Positions 6,759-11,766 of a stretch of 11,766 bases of DNA are shown here, piece after piece. Position numbers and translations under genes: made by a program. Position 1 is the first letter of the stretch. Each line of letters opens with the position of its first letter. The notes beneath the pieces are model-generated. The model saw only the letters and a list, made by a program, of their open reading frames with translations, was not told the origin of the DNA and did not search any database. This stretch comes from Methylococcales bacterium (GTDB taxonomy: Bacteria > Pseudomonadota > Gammaproteobacteria > Methylococcales > Methylomonadaceae). The stretch is taken from NCBI GenBank assembly GCA_023144875.1, contig JAGLEW010000077.1, forward strand, positions 1-11,766, written 5' to 3'.

Positions 6759-7526
6759 TTAGTTGTTCGTTTCATTACACCCCCCTTCATGCCCTAACTT
6801 ACAACTTTTTGCATACAAGGTTTTTGCTTTTTTCATATCTTCTATAACTGCACCGCCATATTCATGTAAAACCGCTAAGTTGTAACACGCTTGGGCATCA
6901 TTCAACGCACAGGATTGTTGATAATAAACACTCGCCATTTTTTCATCTTCCTCAACCCCTTGTCCGTGCTGATATAAAAATCCTAAAAAACGACAACCAA
7001 CACCATTTTTTAACTGACAAGATTTTTCAAAAAAAGTTTTAGCTAAGGTAAAATCTTCGGCTTCTGCATCTGCTTGTTTATACAAATAACCTAAATTAGC
7101 ACAAGCCACCCCATTAGAGGCTTTACACGCCATCGCATAATATTTTTTAGCTTTGGTGAAATCTTGCTCAACCCCTTCGCCTTTATCATAAAGCACACCA
7201 AGGTTATAGCAGGCATGGGTATCTTTTAAATCACAGCCTTTTTGATAAAAATAACTGGCTAGTTTGGCATCTTTTGCAACCCCATCACCCGAACTATAAC
7301 GATAGCCAATAAATCGACAGCCCACCGCTAATTTAAGTTCACAAGATTTTTTATAAAAAATAGCCGCTCTGATAGGGTCTTTTTTTTTCTTTTTAGCCCC
7401 TTTTTCATACGCCTCTGCCAACAAATAACAAGCATTTTTACGACCTTTATTGCAAGCCTTGAACCAGTCCTGTGCCTGAACAAGGGAGGAAAATAAAATA
7501 AAGCCAAACAGCAGCAACGTTTTCAT
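6759..7526 (-). CDS. Secreted cysteine-rich Sel1-repeat (Hcp-like) protein
   Basis: A 255-residue exported protein. The start at ATG 7524-7526 gives a clean signal peptide (MKTLLLFGFILFSSLVQA, then QDW); a frame extension to 7559 would overlap the upstream gene and bury the signal. The mature protein is almost entirely about six Sel1 repeats of 36 residues, each opening with a Cys and carrying a second Cys 8 residues later (for example CDLKDTHAC, CQLKNGVGC). This is the helical-hairpin-with-disulphide pattern of Helicobacter cysteine-rich proteins (HcpA type). Such proteins act as periplasmic or secreted protein-protein scaffolds; the partner is unknown. Repeats 2-3 and 5-6 resemble each other more than their neighbours, suggesting duplication of a block. 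A nine-A tract (minus strand, 7380-7388) encodes part of a KKKKK stretch in repeat 1. It lies 16 nt after yjdM. Confidence 0.88.
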   Translation of the reverse strand: MKTLLLFGFILFSSLVQAQDWFKACNKGRKNACYLLAEAYEKGAKKKKKDPIRAAIFYKKSCELKLAVGCRFIGYRYSSGDGVAKDAKLASYFYQKGCDLKDTHACYNLGVLYDKGEGVEQDFTKAKKYYAMACKASNGVACANLGYLYKQADAEAEDFTLAKTFFEKSCQLKNGVGCRFLGFLYQHGQGVEEDEKMASVYYQQSCALNDAQACYNLAVLHEYGGAVIEDMKKAKTLYAKSCKLGHEGGCNETNN

Positions 7527-7542
7527 AAATAGATTTAACCTG

Positions 7543-7881
7543 TCAAACTTTTTTAACAAATTCCGATTTTAACTTCATCGCCCCTATGCCATCAATCTTA
7601 CAATCAATATCATGCTCACCCTCAACCAAACGAATATTTTTAACTTTCGTGCCAACCTTCACGACCAATGAAGACCCTTTCACCTTCAGGTCTTTAATTA
7701 CCGAAACCGTATCACCATTCGTCAATACATGACCATTTGCATCTTTGATAAGCAACTCATTAAAGGCTTTTGCCATTTCCATTACCGACCATTCATATGC
7801 GCATTCAGGGCAAACCAATAAGTTGCCATCTTCATAGCTGTATTTTGAATCACATTTCGGACAATTTGGTAACGCACTCAT
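7543..7881 (-). CDS. yjdM: YjdM/PhnA family zinc-ribbon protein
   Basis: A 112-residue cytoplasmic protein that can be aligned by eye with E. coli YjdM (formerly PhnA) along its whole length. It has an N-terminal zinc ribbon with CPKC at 7-10 and CPEC at 24-27 followed by AYEW, then the PhnA beta-rich domain with the near-invariant stretch VIKDLKVKGSS, TKVKNIRLVEG, HDIDCKIDG and the end MKLKSEFVKK. The physiological role is not settled: the old name came from the phosphonate locus, but the protein is not phosphonoacetate hydrolase and no phn genes are nearby. A Shine-Dalgarno AAGGA lies 9 nt before the ATG. It sits 22 nt after the MfnF-like gene and 16 nt before the Sel1 gene, so co-transcription is likely. 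Confidence 0.92.
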   Translation of the reverse strand: MSALPNCPKCDSKYSYEDGNLLVCPECAYEWSVMEMAKAFNELLIKDANGHVLTNGDTVSVIKDLKVKGSSLVVKVGTKVKNIRLVEGEHDIDCKIDGIGAMKLKSEFVKKV

Positions 7882-7903
7882 CAGATTTAATCCTTGTTAT
7901 TTG

Positions 7904-8956
7904 TCAATGCCCTATTCTACACCCCCTAAATAACACTGCAACTGCAACGGCAGGGGCGCAATCAGAAAGGCTGTAGTTGAGTTGTTGATCTTTAGAGTCG
8001 AATAAACACTCAAAATCTTGATAGGGTAAATTTAAATCCTTTGCTATTTCTTGAACTAAAAACCGTCCAATACCTGCGCCAACGAATGTAATTTTTTGAT
8101 CCTTGATAACTCTTGCTAATTGTCGCAAACAAGCTGTCGTTATTTGTTGTTTTTGCTGTTTTTTTAAGTCTAATGCAAAGGTTTTCCATACGTCTGCCTC
8201 ATTATTCTTAAATTCCGCACCAATCATTCGTGAAAGTCGTTTTTCGCTGGCTTTTACACTTTTTTCGTTACCATCCGCCGTATCGGTTTTATCATGAGAC
8301 TCGTTGAGCTCACCTGTAACGCGATAAACATCTGCCATTGTTGCAAAGTATTCAGCCATTAAATGAATGCTCTGCCCTTTAAAAAATGCTGATTGGGTTA
8401 AAGCCATGACGGCTGTACGAATAATTCCTGTATATACTAATTCACCTGATTGTAAGCGTTGATAATCACTGATACCTTGAGCATCGACACGGTTATTTTT
8501 ACATAGTAATAGATCCGTTGTCGTGCTACCTATATCAATAAAAAGGGCTTGATCAATTAATTGCGAAACCCAGTTTGCACTCGCGAGCCAATTCGCGGAA
8601 GCAATATCAAAATAATGGGGCGATTTTATTGCATTGGCTTTAATAAAACCTTGTTGTCCTGCATAAATAACCACAGGTTCATTGCCAATTATTTGCTGAA
8701 AATTTTTAATGATTTGTTGAATGCCATCATTACGATTTTCAAATAAATCAACAAGTTCTCCTGTCATGGTGACAACATGTGTTACTTGCTGAGTCGGTAA
8801 TATTGTTAATACAGTATTAATAGCATGGTGTAAATAATCAAGCCCTTTCCACAAAGGACAAGCCTCTAAAAAAAGCTGTTGAATATGACCATTTTTATTA
8901 ATTAATGCGGCTTTAAGATGTGCGCCACCAATATCCCAGCCTATAATCGAATGCAT
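7904..8956 (-). CDS. H4MPT-linked C1-transfer pathway protein (hydantoinase/oxoprolinase-like, MfnF-like)
   Basis: A 350-residue ASKHA-fold protein related to hydantoinase/oxoprolinase. The first phosphate-binding motif is at residues 6-13 (GWDIGGAH), the second at 139-150 (FIDIGSTTTDLL), and a VGAGIG glycine turn at 292-297. This combination, with the opening GWDIGGAHLKAAL, is characteristic of the family found in methylotrophic bacteria with tetrahydromethanopterin-dependent formaldehyde oxidation. The archaeal relative MfnF catalyses the condensation that builds the methanofuran core. The likely role is therefore synthesis of the methanofuran-type cofactor of the formyltransferase/hydrolase complex; this is inference from the family. 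No other H4MPT genes (mch, fae, fhc) are in the window, so the gene is detached from them. Its ATG directly abuts the stop of the lipoprotein gene (TAAATG), indicating translational coupling. Residues about 215-250 are a charged, low-conservation insert. Confidence 0.82.
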   Translation of the reverse strand: MHSIIGWDIGGAHLKAALINKNGHIQQLFLEACPLWKGLDYLHHAINTVLTILPTQQVTHVVTMTGELVDLFENRNDGIQQIIKNFQQIIGNEPVVIYAGQQGFIKANAIKSPHYFDIASANWLASANWVSQLIDQALFIDIGSTTTDLLLCKNNRVDAQGISDYQRLQSGELVYTGIIRTAVMALTQSAFFKGQSIHLMAEYFATMADVYRVTGELNESHDKTDTADGNEKSVKASEKRLSRMIGAEFKNNEADVWKTFALDLKKQQKQQITTACLRQLARVIKDQKITFVGAGIGRFLVQEIAKDLNLPYQDFECLFDSKDQQLNYSLSDCAPAVAVAVLFRGCRIGH

Positions 8957-9397
8957 TTAGTCTACCGTGCTTTCTTTCTTTTTTTCCTTGAGCATCCGAA
9001 TCACTTCTGCTTCAATTACGGGCATGATGTCCGCCATATAATCGCCCATTTTTTTCATGACTGATTTTCCTTCGGGCGAACTGCTTGTTGCTATTAAATA
9101 TTCTATTTCGGGTAAAGTAAATCGTTTTTGCATGGATTTTTTCATGGCCGCTTCTAATAATTTCATATTAAATTTTTTGGTCATAAAGTCAATAAATTCC
9201 GCCTGTTCTTTTTCAGGTATTGTTTTTGCTAATTTTAACGCCATATCATCCATCATAACTTTTGTTGGCACGACTTCTAAATAGCGTTCAATGGCTTTAG
9301 TTTTAGCCGCCATTTTTTCTTCAGGGGTTAAAGTAGCGCAACTACTCAGGCTAATAACTAATAATATATAACTAAGCGTAATGATGATTTTTTTCAT
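8957..9397 (-). CDS. Putative lipoprotein, DUF2059-like
   Basis: A 146-residue protein. The ATG at 9395-9397 is chosen because it opens a type II signal peptide, MKKIIITLSYILLVISLSSC, with lipobox LSSC and the lipidated Cys at residue 20; the frame can be extended to a TTG at 9424, which is less likely. The mature part is predicted all-helical and highly charged, with many Lys, Glu and Met. The segment FTLPEIEYLIATSSSPEGKSVMKK resembles DUF2059, whose pattern is an acidic helix, then SP-x-GK, then a helix. The function is unknown. It is the first gene of the five-gene minus-strand run and lies just after the tRNA-operon terminator. Its stop TAA is followed with no gap by the start of the MfnF-like gene. 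No clear promoter was found in the short gap before it. Confidence 0.75.
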   Translation of the reverse strand: MKKIIITLSYILLVISLSSCATLTPEEKMAAKTKAIERYLEVVPTKVMMDDMALKLAKTIPEKEQAEFIDFMTKKFNMKLLEAAMKKSMQKRFTLPEIEYLIATSSSPEGKSVMKKMGDYMADIMPVIEAEVIRMLKEKKKESTVD

Positions 9398-9431
9398 AAA
9401 GTTTGGGTTAAGTTTAAAAATCAATAGGCAT

Positions 9432-9465
9432 AAAAAAAGCCCTGAAATATAATTTCAAGGCTTTT
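9432..9465 (-). terminator. Intrinsic terminator of the tRNA-Arg/tRNA-Asn transcript
   Basis: An 11-bp stem (AGCCTTGAAAT at 9452-9462 and ATTTCAGGGCT at 9438-9448, minus-strand reading) encloses a 3-nt loop and is followed by at least six U. One pair is a G-U wobble when read on the minus strand but a C-A mismatch on the plus strand, which supports the minus orientation. It starts 6-9 nt after the CCA end of tRNA-Asn. Confidence 0.9.
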
Positions 9466-9470
9466 AAATT

Positions 9471-9546
9471 TGGCTCCTCCGACAGGGCTCGAACCTGTGA
9501 CCCATTGATTAACAGTCAATTGCTCTACCAACTGAGCTACAGAGGA
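9471..9546 (-). tRNA. tRNA-Asn (anticodon GTT)
   Basis: A complete 76-nt cloverleaf with the CCA end encoded at 9471-9473. The acceptor is TCCTCTG pairing with CGGAGGA and G as discriminator, the D arm contains GTAGCTCAGTTGG, the anticodon loop reads CTGTTAA, and the T arm has GGTTCGAGCC. It is the last gene of the tRNA transcript, 17 nt after tRNA-Arg and followed by a strong intrinsic terminator. Confidence 0.97.
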
Positions 9547-9563
9547 ATAAATTGTTCAATATA

Positions 9564-9640
9564 TGGTACGCCTGGAGAGATTCGAACTCCCGACCGCTCG
9601 GTTCGTAGCCGAGTACTCTATCCAGCTGAGCTACAGGCGC
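9564..9640 (-). tRNA. tRNA-Arg (anticodon ACG)
   Basis: A complete 77-nt cloverleaf with encoded CCA at 9564-9566. The anticodon loop reads CTACGAA; ACG is normally edited to ICG by TadA and then reads CGU, CGC and CGA. The T arm contains GAGTTCGAATCTC. The acceptor is GCGCCTG against CAGGCGT, so the terminal pair is G1-U72 rather than the usual G1-C72. It is preceded by its own near-consensus promoter. Confidence 0.97.
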
Positions 9641-9657
9641 ATTACATTGAGCCGCAC

Positions 9658-9686
9658 ATTATGCTTTTTATGTGCTTTTTTGTCAA
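9658..9686 (-). promoter_or_regulatory. Sigma-70 promoter for tRNA-Arg and tRNA-Asn
   Basis: The -35 TTGACA (9681-9686) and -10 CATAAT (9658-9663) are separated by exactly 17 nt. Upstream on the same strand is an A/T-tract-rich stretch like an UP element. Downstream of the -10 is the GC-rich discriminator GTGCGGC, the feature that makes stable-RNA promoters sensitive to ppGpp. The expected start site is about 9650, about 10 nt before the mature tRNA-Arg. Strength and stringent control are inferred from the sequence. Confidence 0.85.
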
Positions 9687-9718
9687 GTTTTTATTTTCAT
9701 AAAAAATGTTGTTTTTAG

Positions 9719-9810
9719 TGGCGGAGAGAGAGGGATTCGAACCCTCGATGGGAGTTAAAGCCCATACTCCCTTAGCAGGGGAGCGCCTTCAGCCGCTCGG
9801 CCATCTCTCC
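9719..9810 (-). tRNA. tRNA-Ser (anticodon GCT)
   Basis: A 92-nt class II tRNA with a long variable arm, encoded CCA (9719-9721) and G as discriminator. The acceptor GGAGAGA pairs with TCTCTCC, the D arm contains GGCCGAGCGGCTGAAGG, the anticodon loop reads CTGCTAA, and the T arm contains GGGTTCGAATCCC. It begins only 7 nt after the csrA stop, the arrangement seen in many Gammaproteobacteria (csrA-serV), so it is probably processed from a csrA transcript. Confidence 0.97.
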
Positions 9811-9817
9811 TAAAACT

Positions 9818-10018
9818 TTATTCCTCTATTCCCGTAAGTCCAGAAGGTTCAGATTGCTCTTTTTTGATTCTTTCGTAGATTTCTTCTCGATGAACAGAAA
9901 TTTCTTTTGGTGCATTCACACCAATGCGAACTTGATTTCCTTTAACGCCCAGAACAGTGACAGTAACATCATCACCAATCATTAAGGTTTCTCCAACACG
10001 GCGAGTTAAGATCAGCAT
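9818..10018 (-). CDS. csrA: Carbon storage regulator CsrA (RsmA)
   Basis: A 66-residue RNA-binding dimer. The sequence starts MLILTRRVGE, has the family core GDDVTVTVLGVKGNQVRIGV, and ends the fold with VHREEIYERI, where R44 is the key RNA-contacting residue; the L4 and R6 contacts are also present. CsrA binds GGA motifs in hairpin loops or near Shine-Dalgarno sites of mRNAs, controlling translation and stability of carbon-storage, motility and biofilm genes. A strong Shine-Dalgarno AAGGAG (10025-10030) precedes the ATG. The leader holds two further GGA motifs, compatible with autoregulation. It lies between lysC and tRNA-Ser, as in Pseudomonas-type genomes. The tail after residue 55 is slightly variable, as is usual. 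Confidence 0.97.
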   Translation of the reverse strand: MLILTRRVGETLMIGDDVTVTVLGVKGNQVRIGVNAPKEISVHREEIYERIKKEQSEPSGLTGIEE

Positions 10019-10090
10019 ACATATCTCCTTACTTCCTATAAAAATCTACTGTTGCAATAACAGGATCCGATCAATTTGTGCATTATATCA
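10019..10090 (-). promoter_or_regulatory. csrA promoter and leader with GGA motifs
   Basis: An extended -10, TGATATAAT (minus strand, 10082-10090), gives a predicted start near 10075 and a leader of about 55 nt. No good -35 is present; the upstream 10090-10112 region instead contains a 7-bp inverted repeat AGCTTTA/TAAAGCT. The leader contains CTGTTATTGCAACAG (10049-10063), a 5-bp hairpin, and three GGA motifs: in GGATCC (10066-10068), AGGAAG (10034-10036) and the Shine-Dalgarno itself (10026-10028). These are typical potential CsrA sites. Confidence 0.5.
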
Positions 10091-10120
10091 GCTTTAACTT
10101 AAAAATAAAGCTTTCATAAA

Positions 10121-10609
10121 TCACGTCTTAATTTTATCCAGTTCAAACGTACTGTGTAATGTTCGTACCGCCAGCTCTAGGTATTTTTCATGAACTAAGA
10201 CTGAAATTTTAATTTCAGAGGTTGAGATTAATTCAATATTAATATTTTCATCCGCTAATGCCGTAAACATTTTTTTAGCCACCCCAGCGTGAGATCGCAT
10301 CCCCACACCAATAATGGAGACTTTAACAATTTTATTACTGCCCTTTATTTCTTCTGCCCCTAATTTTTCACGCATATTATCTAAAATAGCCAACGCATGG
10401 TCATAATCATTTCGATGAACCGTGAACGTAAAATTCGCTTTATTGCCTTCCAAGGCAATATTTTGAATAATCATATCAACTTCAATATTTTCATCCGCAA
10501 TAGGACTTAAAATTTTTGACGCGATTCCTGGTCGATCAGGCACACCTGCAACGGTTATTTTCGCCTCATCTCGGTTAAAAGCAATACCAGAAATTAAAGG
10601 GTCTTCCAT
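10121..10609 (-). other. Possible internal start in lysC producing aspartokinase beta subunit
   Basis: ATG at 10607-10609 (residue 248) is preceded by GAGGA at 10617-10621, a 7-nt spacing. It would produce 162 residues (MEDPLISGIAFNRDEAK and onward) covering just the two ACT domains. In Bacillus, Corynebacterium and many other bacteria lysC makes an alpha subunit and an overlapping beta subunit from exactly this position. The use of the site here is inferred. Confidence 0.6.
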
Positions 10610-11350
10610 ATTTGATTCCTCATCGTACGTAATGAGCGTGCCATTTCCCGCTTCAAAAGAAGATAACACACGTAAAGCGACATTATACTTCCCTGCAAAT
10701 TCAACCGCACGAATCTGTAACACTTTAGAGCCTAAACTTGCCATTTCAAGCATTTCTTCAAAGGTAATTTTATCTAACTTTTGGGCGTTAGGTTCCACAC
10801 GAGGATCCGTTGTATAAACACCATCAACATCCGTATAAATATGGCATTCATCCGCCTCTAAAGCCGCCGCAAGTGCGACTGCTGTTGTATCAGAGCCTCC
10901 ACGACCTAAAGTAGTAATAGCACCTTCATCAGTCACACCCTGAAAACCTGCAACGACGGCAACTTTGCCAGCTAAAAGATCAGAATGTAAACTTTCTTGG
11001 TCAATTTTTAAAATACGGGCTTTCGTATGACTATCATCGGTTAAAATTTTAACTTGTCCACCTGTGTAAGAACAAGCATTACAGTTCAATGTTTGTAAAG
11101 CCATGCTCAAAAGGGCAATGGTGACTTGCTCGCCTGTGGATAATAACACATCCATTTCACGCGCATTAGGCTGTAACTGCATGTGCTGAGCCAACCCAAC
11201 TAATCGGTTGGTTTCTCCACTCATTGCAGAAACTACGACCACAATTTGGTGTCCTTCATCGCGCGCTAGTTTTATTTTAGCCGCCACTTTTTGGATTTTT
11301 TCTACAGTACCCACAGAAGTACCGCCAAATTTATACACGTATAATGCCAT
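10121..11350 (-). CDS. lysC: Aspartokinase (single-function, LysC type)
   Basis: A 409-residue aspartate kinase that phosphorylates L-aspartate to aspartyl-4-phosphate, the first step to lysine, diaminopimelate, threonine and methionine. The N-terminal amino-acid-kinase domain begins YKFGGTSVG (residues 6-14) and contains TTLGRGGSDTTAV (146-158) and YTDVDGVYTTDPR (172-184). The C-terminal part from about 255 holds two ACT domains (first around ITVAGVPDRPGIA, second around KVSIIGVGMRSHAGVA), the sites of allosteric control by lysine and/or threonine. The length matches the Pseudomonas/Bacillus-type enzymes (about 405-410) without a fused homoserine dehydrogenase. A Shine-Dalgarno-like AAGGAA lies 10 nt before the ATG. 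An internal start probably yields a separate regulatory subunit. csrA follows after about 100 nt. Confidence 0.96.
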   Translation of the reverse strand: MALYVYKFGGTSVGTVEKIQKVAAKIKLARDEGHQIVVVVSAMSGETNRLVGLAQHMQLQPNAREMDVLLSTGEQVTIALLSMALQTLNCNACSYTGGQVKILTDDSHTKARILKIDQESLHSDLLAGKVAVVAGFQGVTDEGAITTLGRGGSDTTAVALAAALEADECHIYTDVDGVYTTDPRVEPNAQKLDKITFEEMLEMASLGSKVLQIRAVEFAGKYNVALRVLSSFEAGNGTLITYDEESNMEDPLISGIAFNRDEAKITVAGVPDRPGIASKILSPIADENIEVDMIIQNIALEGNKANFTFTVHRNDYDHALAILDNMREKLGAEEIKGSNKIVKVSIIGVGMRSHAGVAKKMFTALADENINIELISTSEIKISVLVHEKYLELAVRTLHSTFELDKIKT

Positions 11351-11418
11351 TTTTTATTTTTTCCTTAAAAACTCAACGTAACAACGCTATTCTACAAAAA
11401 AAAATCATTCTAAGGTCA

Positions 11419-11427
11419 ATTATATCA
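11419..11427 (-). promoter_or_regulatory. Candidate extended -10 promoter for lysC
   Basis: TGATATAAT on the minus strand, with no recognisable -35 at 16-18 nt, is about 70 nt upstream of the lysC ATG. The same nine bases form the candidate csrA promoter. The assignment is by motif only. Confidence 0.4.
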
Positions 11428-11550
11428 ATTCCTTCATACAATCAGTGCTTAACTATTATCTGCTCTATATTTTTAATTCTAGATGAAAAGACAAAAATTG
11501 CCAAACACTGTACAAGCAATTGTTATTTACAAATAAAATACCCCCTTATT

Positions 11551-11580
11551 TTGTATGTTTGATAAGGATGTTGTTATAAT
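11551..11580 (+). promoter_or_regulatory. Candidate promoter for the rlpA-like gene
   Basis: -35 TTGTAT (11551-11556) and a perfect -10 TATAAT (11575-11580) with an 18-nt spacer. The predicted start is near 11587, about 24 nt before the ATG. The leader shows no clear Shine-Dalgarno sequence. Confidence 0.6.
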
Positions 11581-11610
11581 CTAACGCTTTTTTGACAATC
11601 TTAATTATTT

Positions 11611-11766
11611 ATGACATTTATAAAATTACTTTTCACGCTTACTTTGCTTACTTTATTACCTTTATCAGCGGTTCAATCTGCACCTAAATCCCAAAAAGGA
11701 ACCGCAAGCTATTATGCGGATAAGTTTCATGGACGCAAAACCGCTAATGGTGAAATTTATAATAAA
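11611..11766 (+). CDS. RlpA-like septal-ring/lytic transglycosylase family protein, N-terminal part (runs off window)
   Basis: The first 52 codons of a gene that continues beyond the window. The ATG at 11611 opens a signal peptide, MTFIKLLFTLTLLTLLPLSA then VQSA, probably cut after A24. The mature part begins the double-psi beta-barrel of the RlpA family: GTASYYADKFHGRKTANGE at 30-48 is the diagnostic opening (G-x-ASYY, then F-x-G-x-x-TANGE). Members act in the periplasm; Pseudomonas RlpA is a lytic transglycosylase that cuts denuded glycan strands at the septum. There is no lipobox, unlike E. coli RlpA, so this looks like a soluble exported form. Whether a C-terminal SPOR domain follows cannot be seen. 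It is divergent from lysC. Confidence 0.85.
   Translation, partial: MTFIKLLFTLTLLTLLPLSAVQSAPKSQKGTASYYADKFHGRKTANGEIYNK

Noticed and set aside
9505..9702. A 65-residue plus-strand ORF containing GTPGEIRTPDRSVRSRVLYPAE
   Set aside because: It is the antisense of tRNA-Asn and tRNA-Arg. This peptide string is a well-known artefact produced by translating across tRNA genes on the wrong strand.
10090..10112. AGCTTTA/TAAAGCT inverted repeat after lysC as a terminator
   Set aside because: The stem is A/T-rich, the loop is 9 nt and no U-run follows; it more likely overlaps the csrA promoter's upstream part.
11344..11562. A 72-codon plus-strand ORF in the lysC-rlpA gap
   Set aside because: It has no ribosome site or recognisable features, begins inside lysC, and covers the lysC promoter candidate; it looks like chance open frame in AT-rich sequence.
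1..11766. Search for insertion-sequence ends, attachment sites at the tRNA genes, CRISPR arrays and rRNA
   Set aside because: No terminal inverted repeats with a transposase, no tRNA 3'-end duplications, no spaced repeats and no rRNA were seen by eye; the three tRNAs sit in a conserved context with no integrase gene nearby.

Overview
The window looks like a stretch of AT-rich gammaproteobacterial chromosome (about 40% GC by eye, not counted), most likely from a methylotroph or methanotroph of the Methylococcales type. The evidence is of two kinds. The gene order lptD-surA opposite amgK-murU, and lysC-csrA-tRNA-Ser-tRNA-Arg, is typical of Gammaproteobacteria. A hydantoinase/oxoprolinase-like protein of the tetrahydromethanopterin-linked C1-transfer family (MfnF-like) points to methylotrophy. 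The species cannot be named from this window.

Left part (1-6330). The 3' end of an Rpn-type nuclease gene runs into a short intergenic region carrying a long nested inverted repeat. Next, on the minus strand, come lptD and surA, overlapping by 14 bp: the LPS transporter of the outer membrane and the periplasmic chaperone that helps it fold. Divergent from lptD are amgK and murU (ATGA overlap), the kinase and uridylyltransferase that recycle cell-wall MurNAc to UDP-MurNAc. The block as a whole concerns the cell envelope.

Middle part (6327-9424, all minus strand). Five closely spaced genes read lipoprotein (DUF2059-like) -> MfnF-like C1 protein -> YjdM/PhnA -> secreted Cys-rich Sel1-repeat protein -> GFA-family zinc protein. 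Gaps are 0, 22, 16 and 9-12 nt, so they could be one transcript. The combination is not one I recognise as a named system. It is the least explained part of the window, but nothing here proves a common function.

Right part (9432-11766). Reading leftwards on the minus strand: lysC (aspartokinase, with a plausible internal start for a beta subunit), csrA, tRNA-Ser(GCT), a near-consensus promoter with a GC-rich discriminator, tRNA-Arg(ACG), tRNA-Asn(GTT) and a clear intrinsic terminator. The window ends inside a divergently transcribed rlpA-like gene that has a signal peptide.

Most of the window is ordinary, conserved chromosome. The items most worth a second look are the nested inverted repeat at 324-379, the five-gene run around the MfnF-like gene, the doubled W-C module in LptD, the higher-order duplication and A9 tract in the Sel1 gene, and the csrA/lysC regulatory sites.
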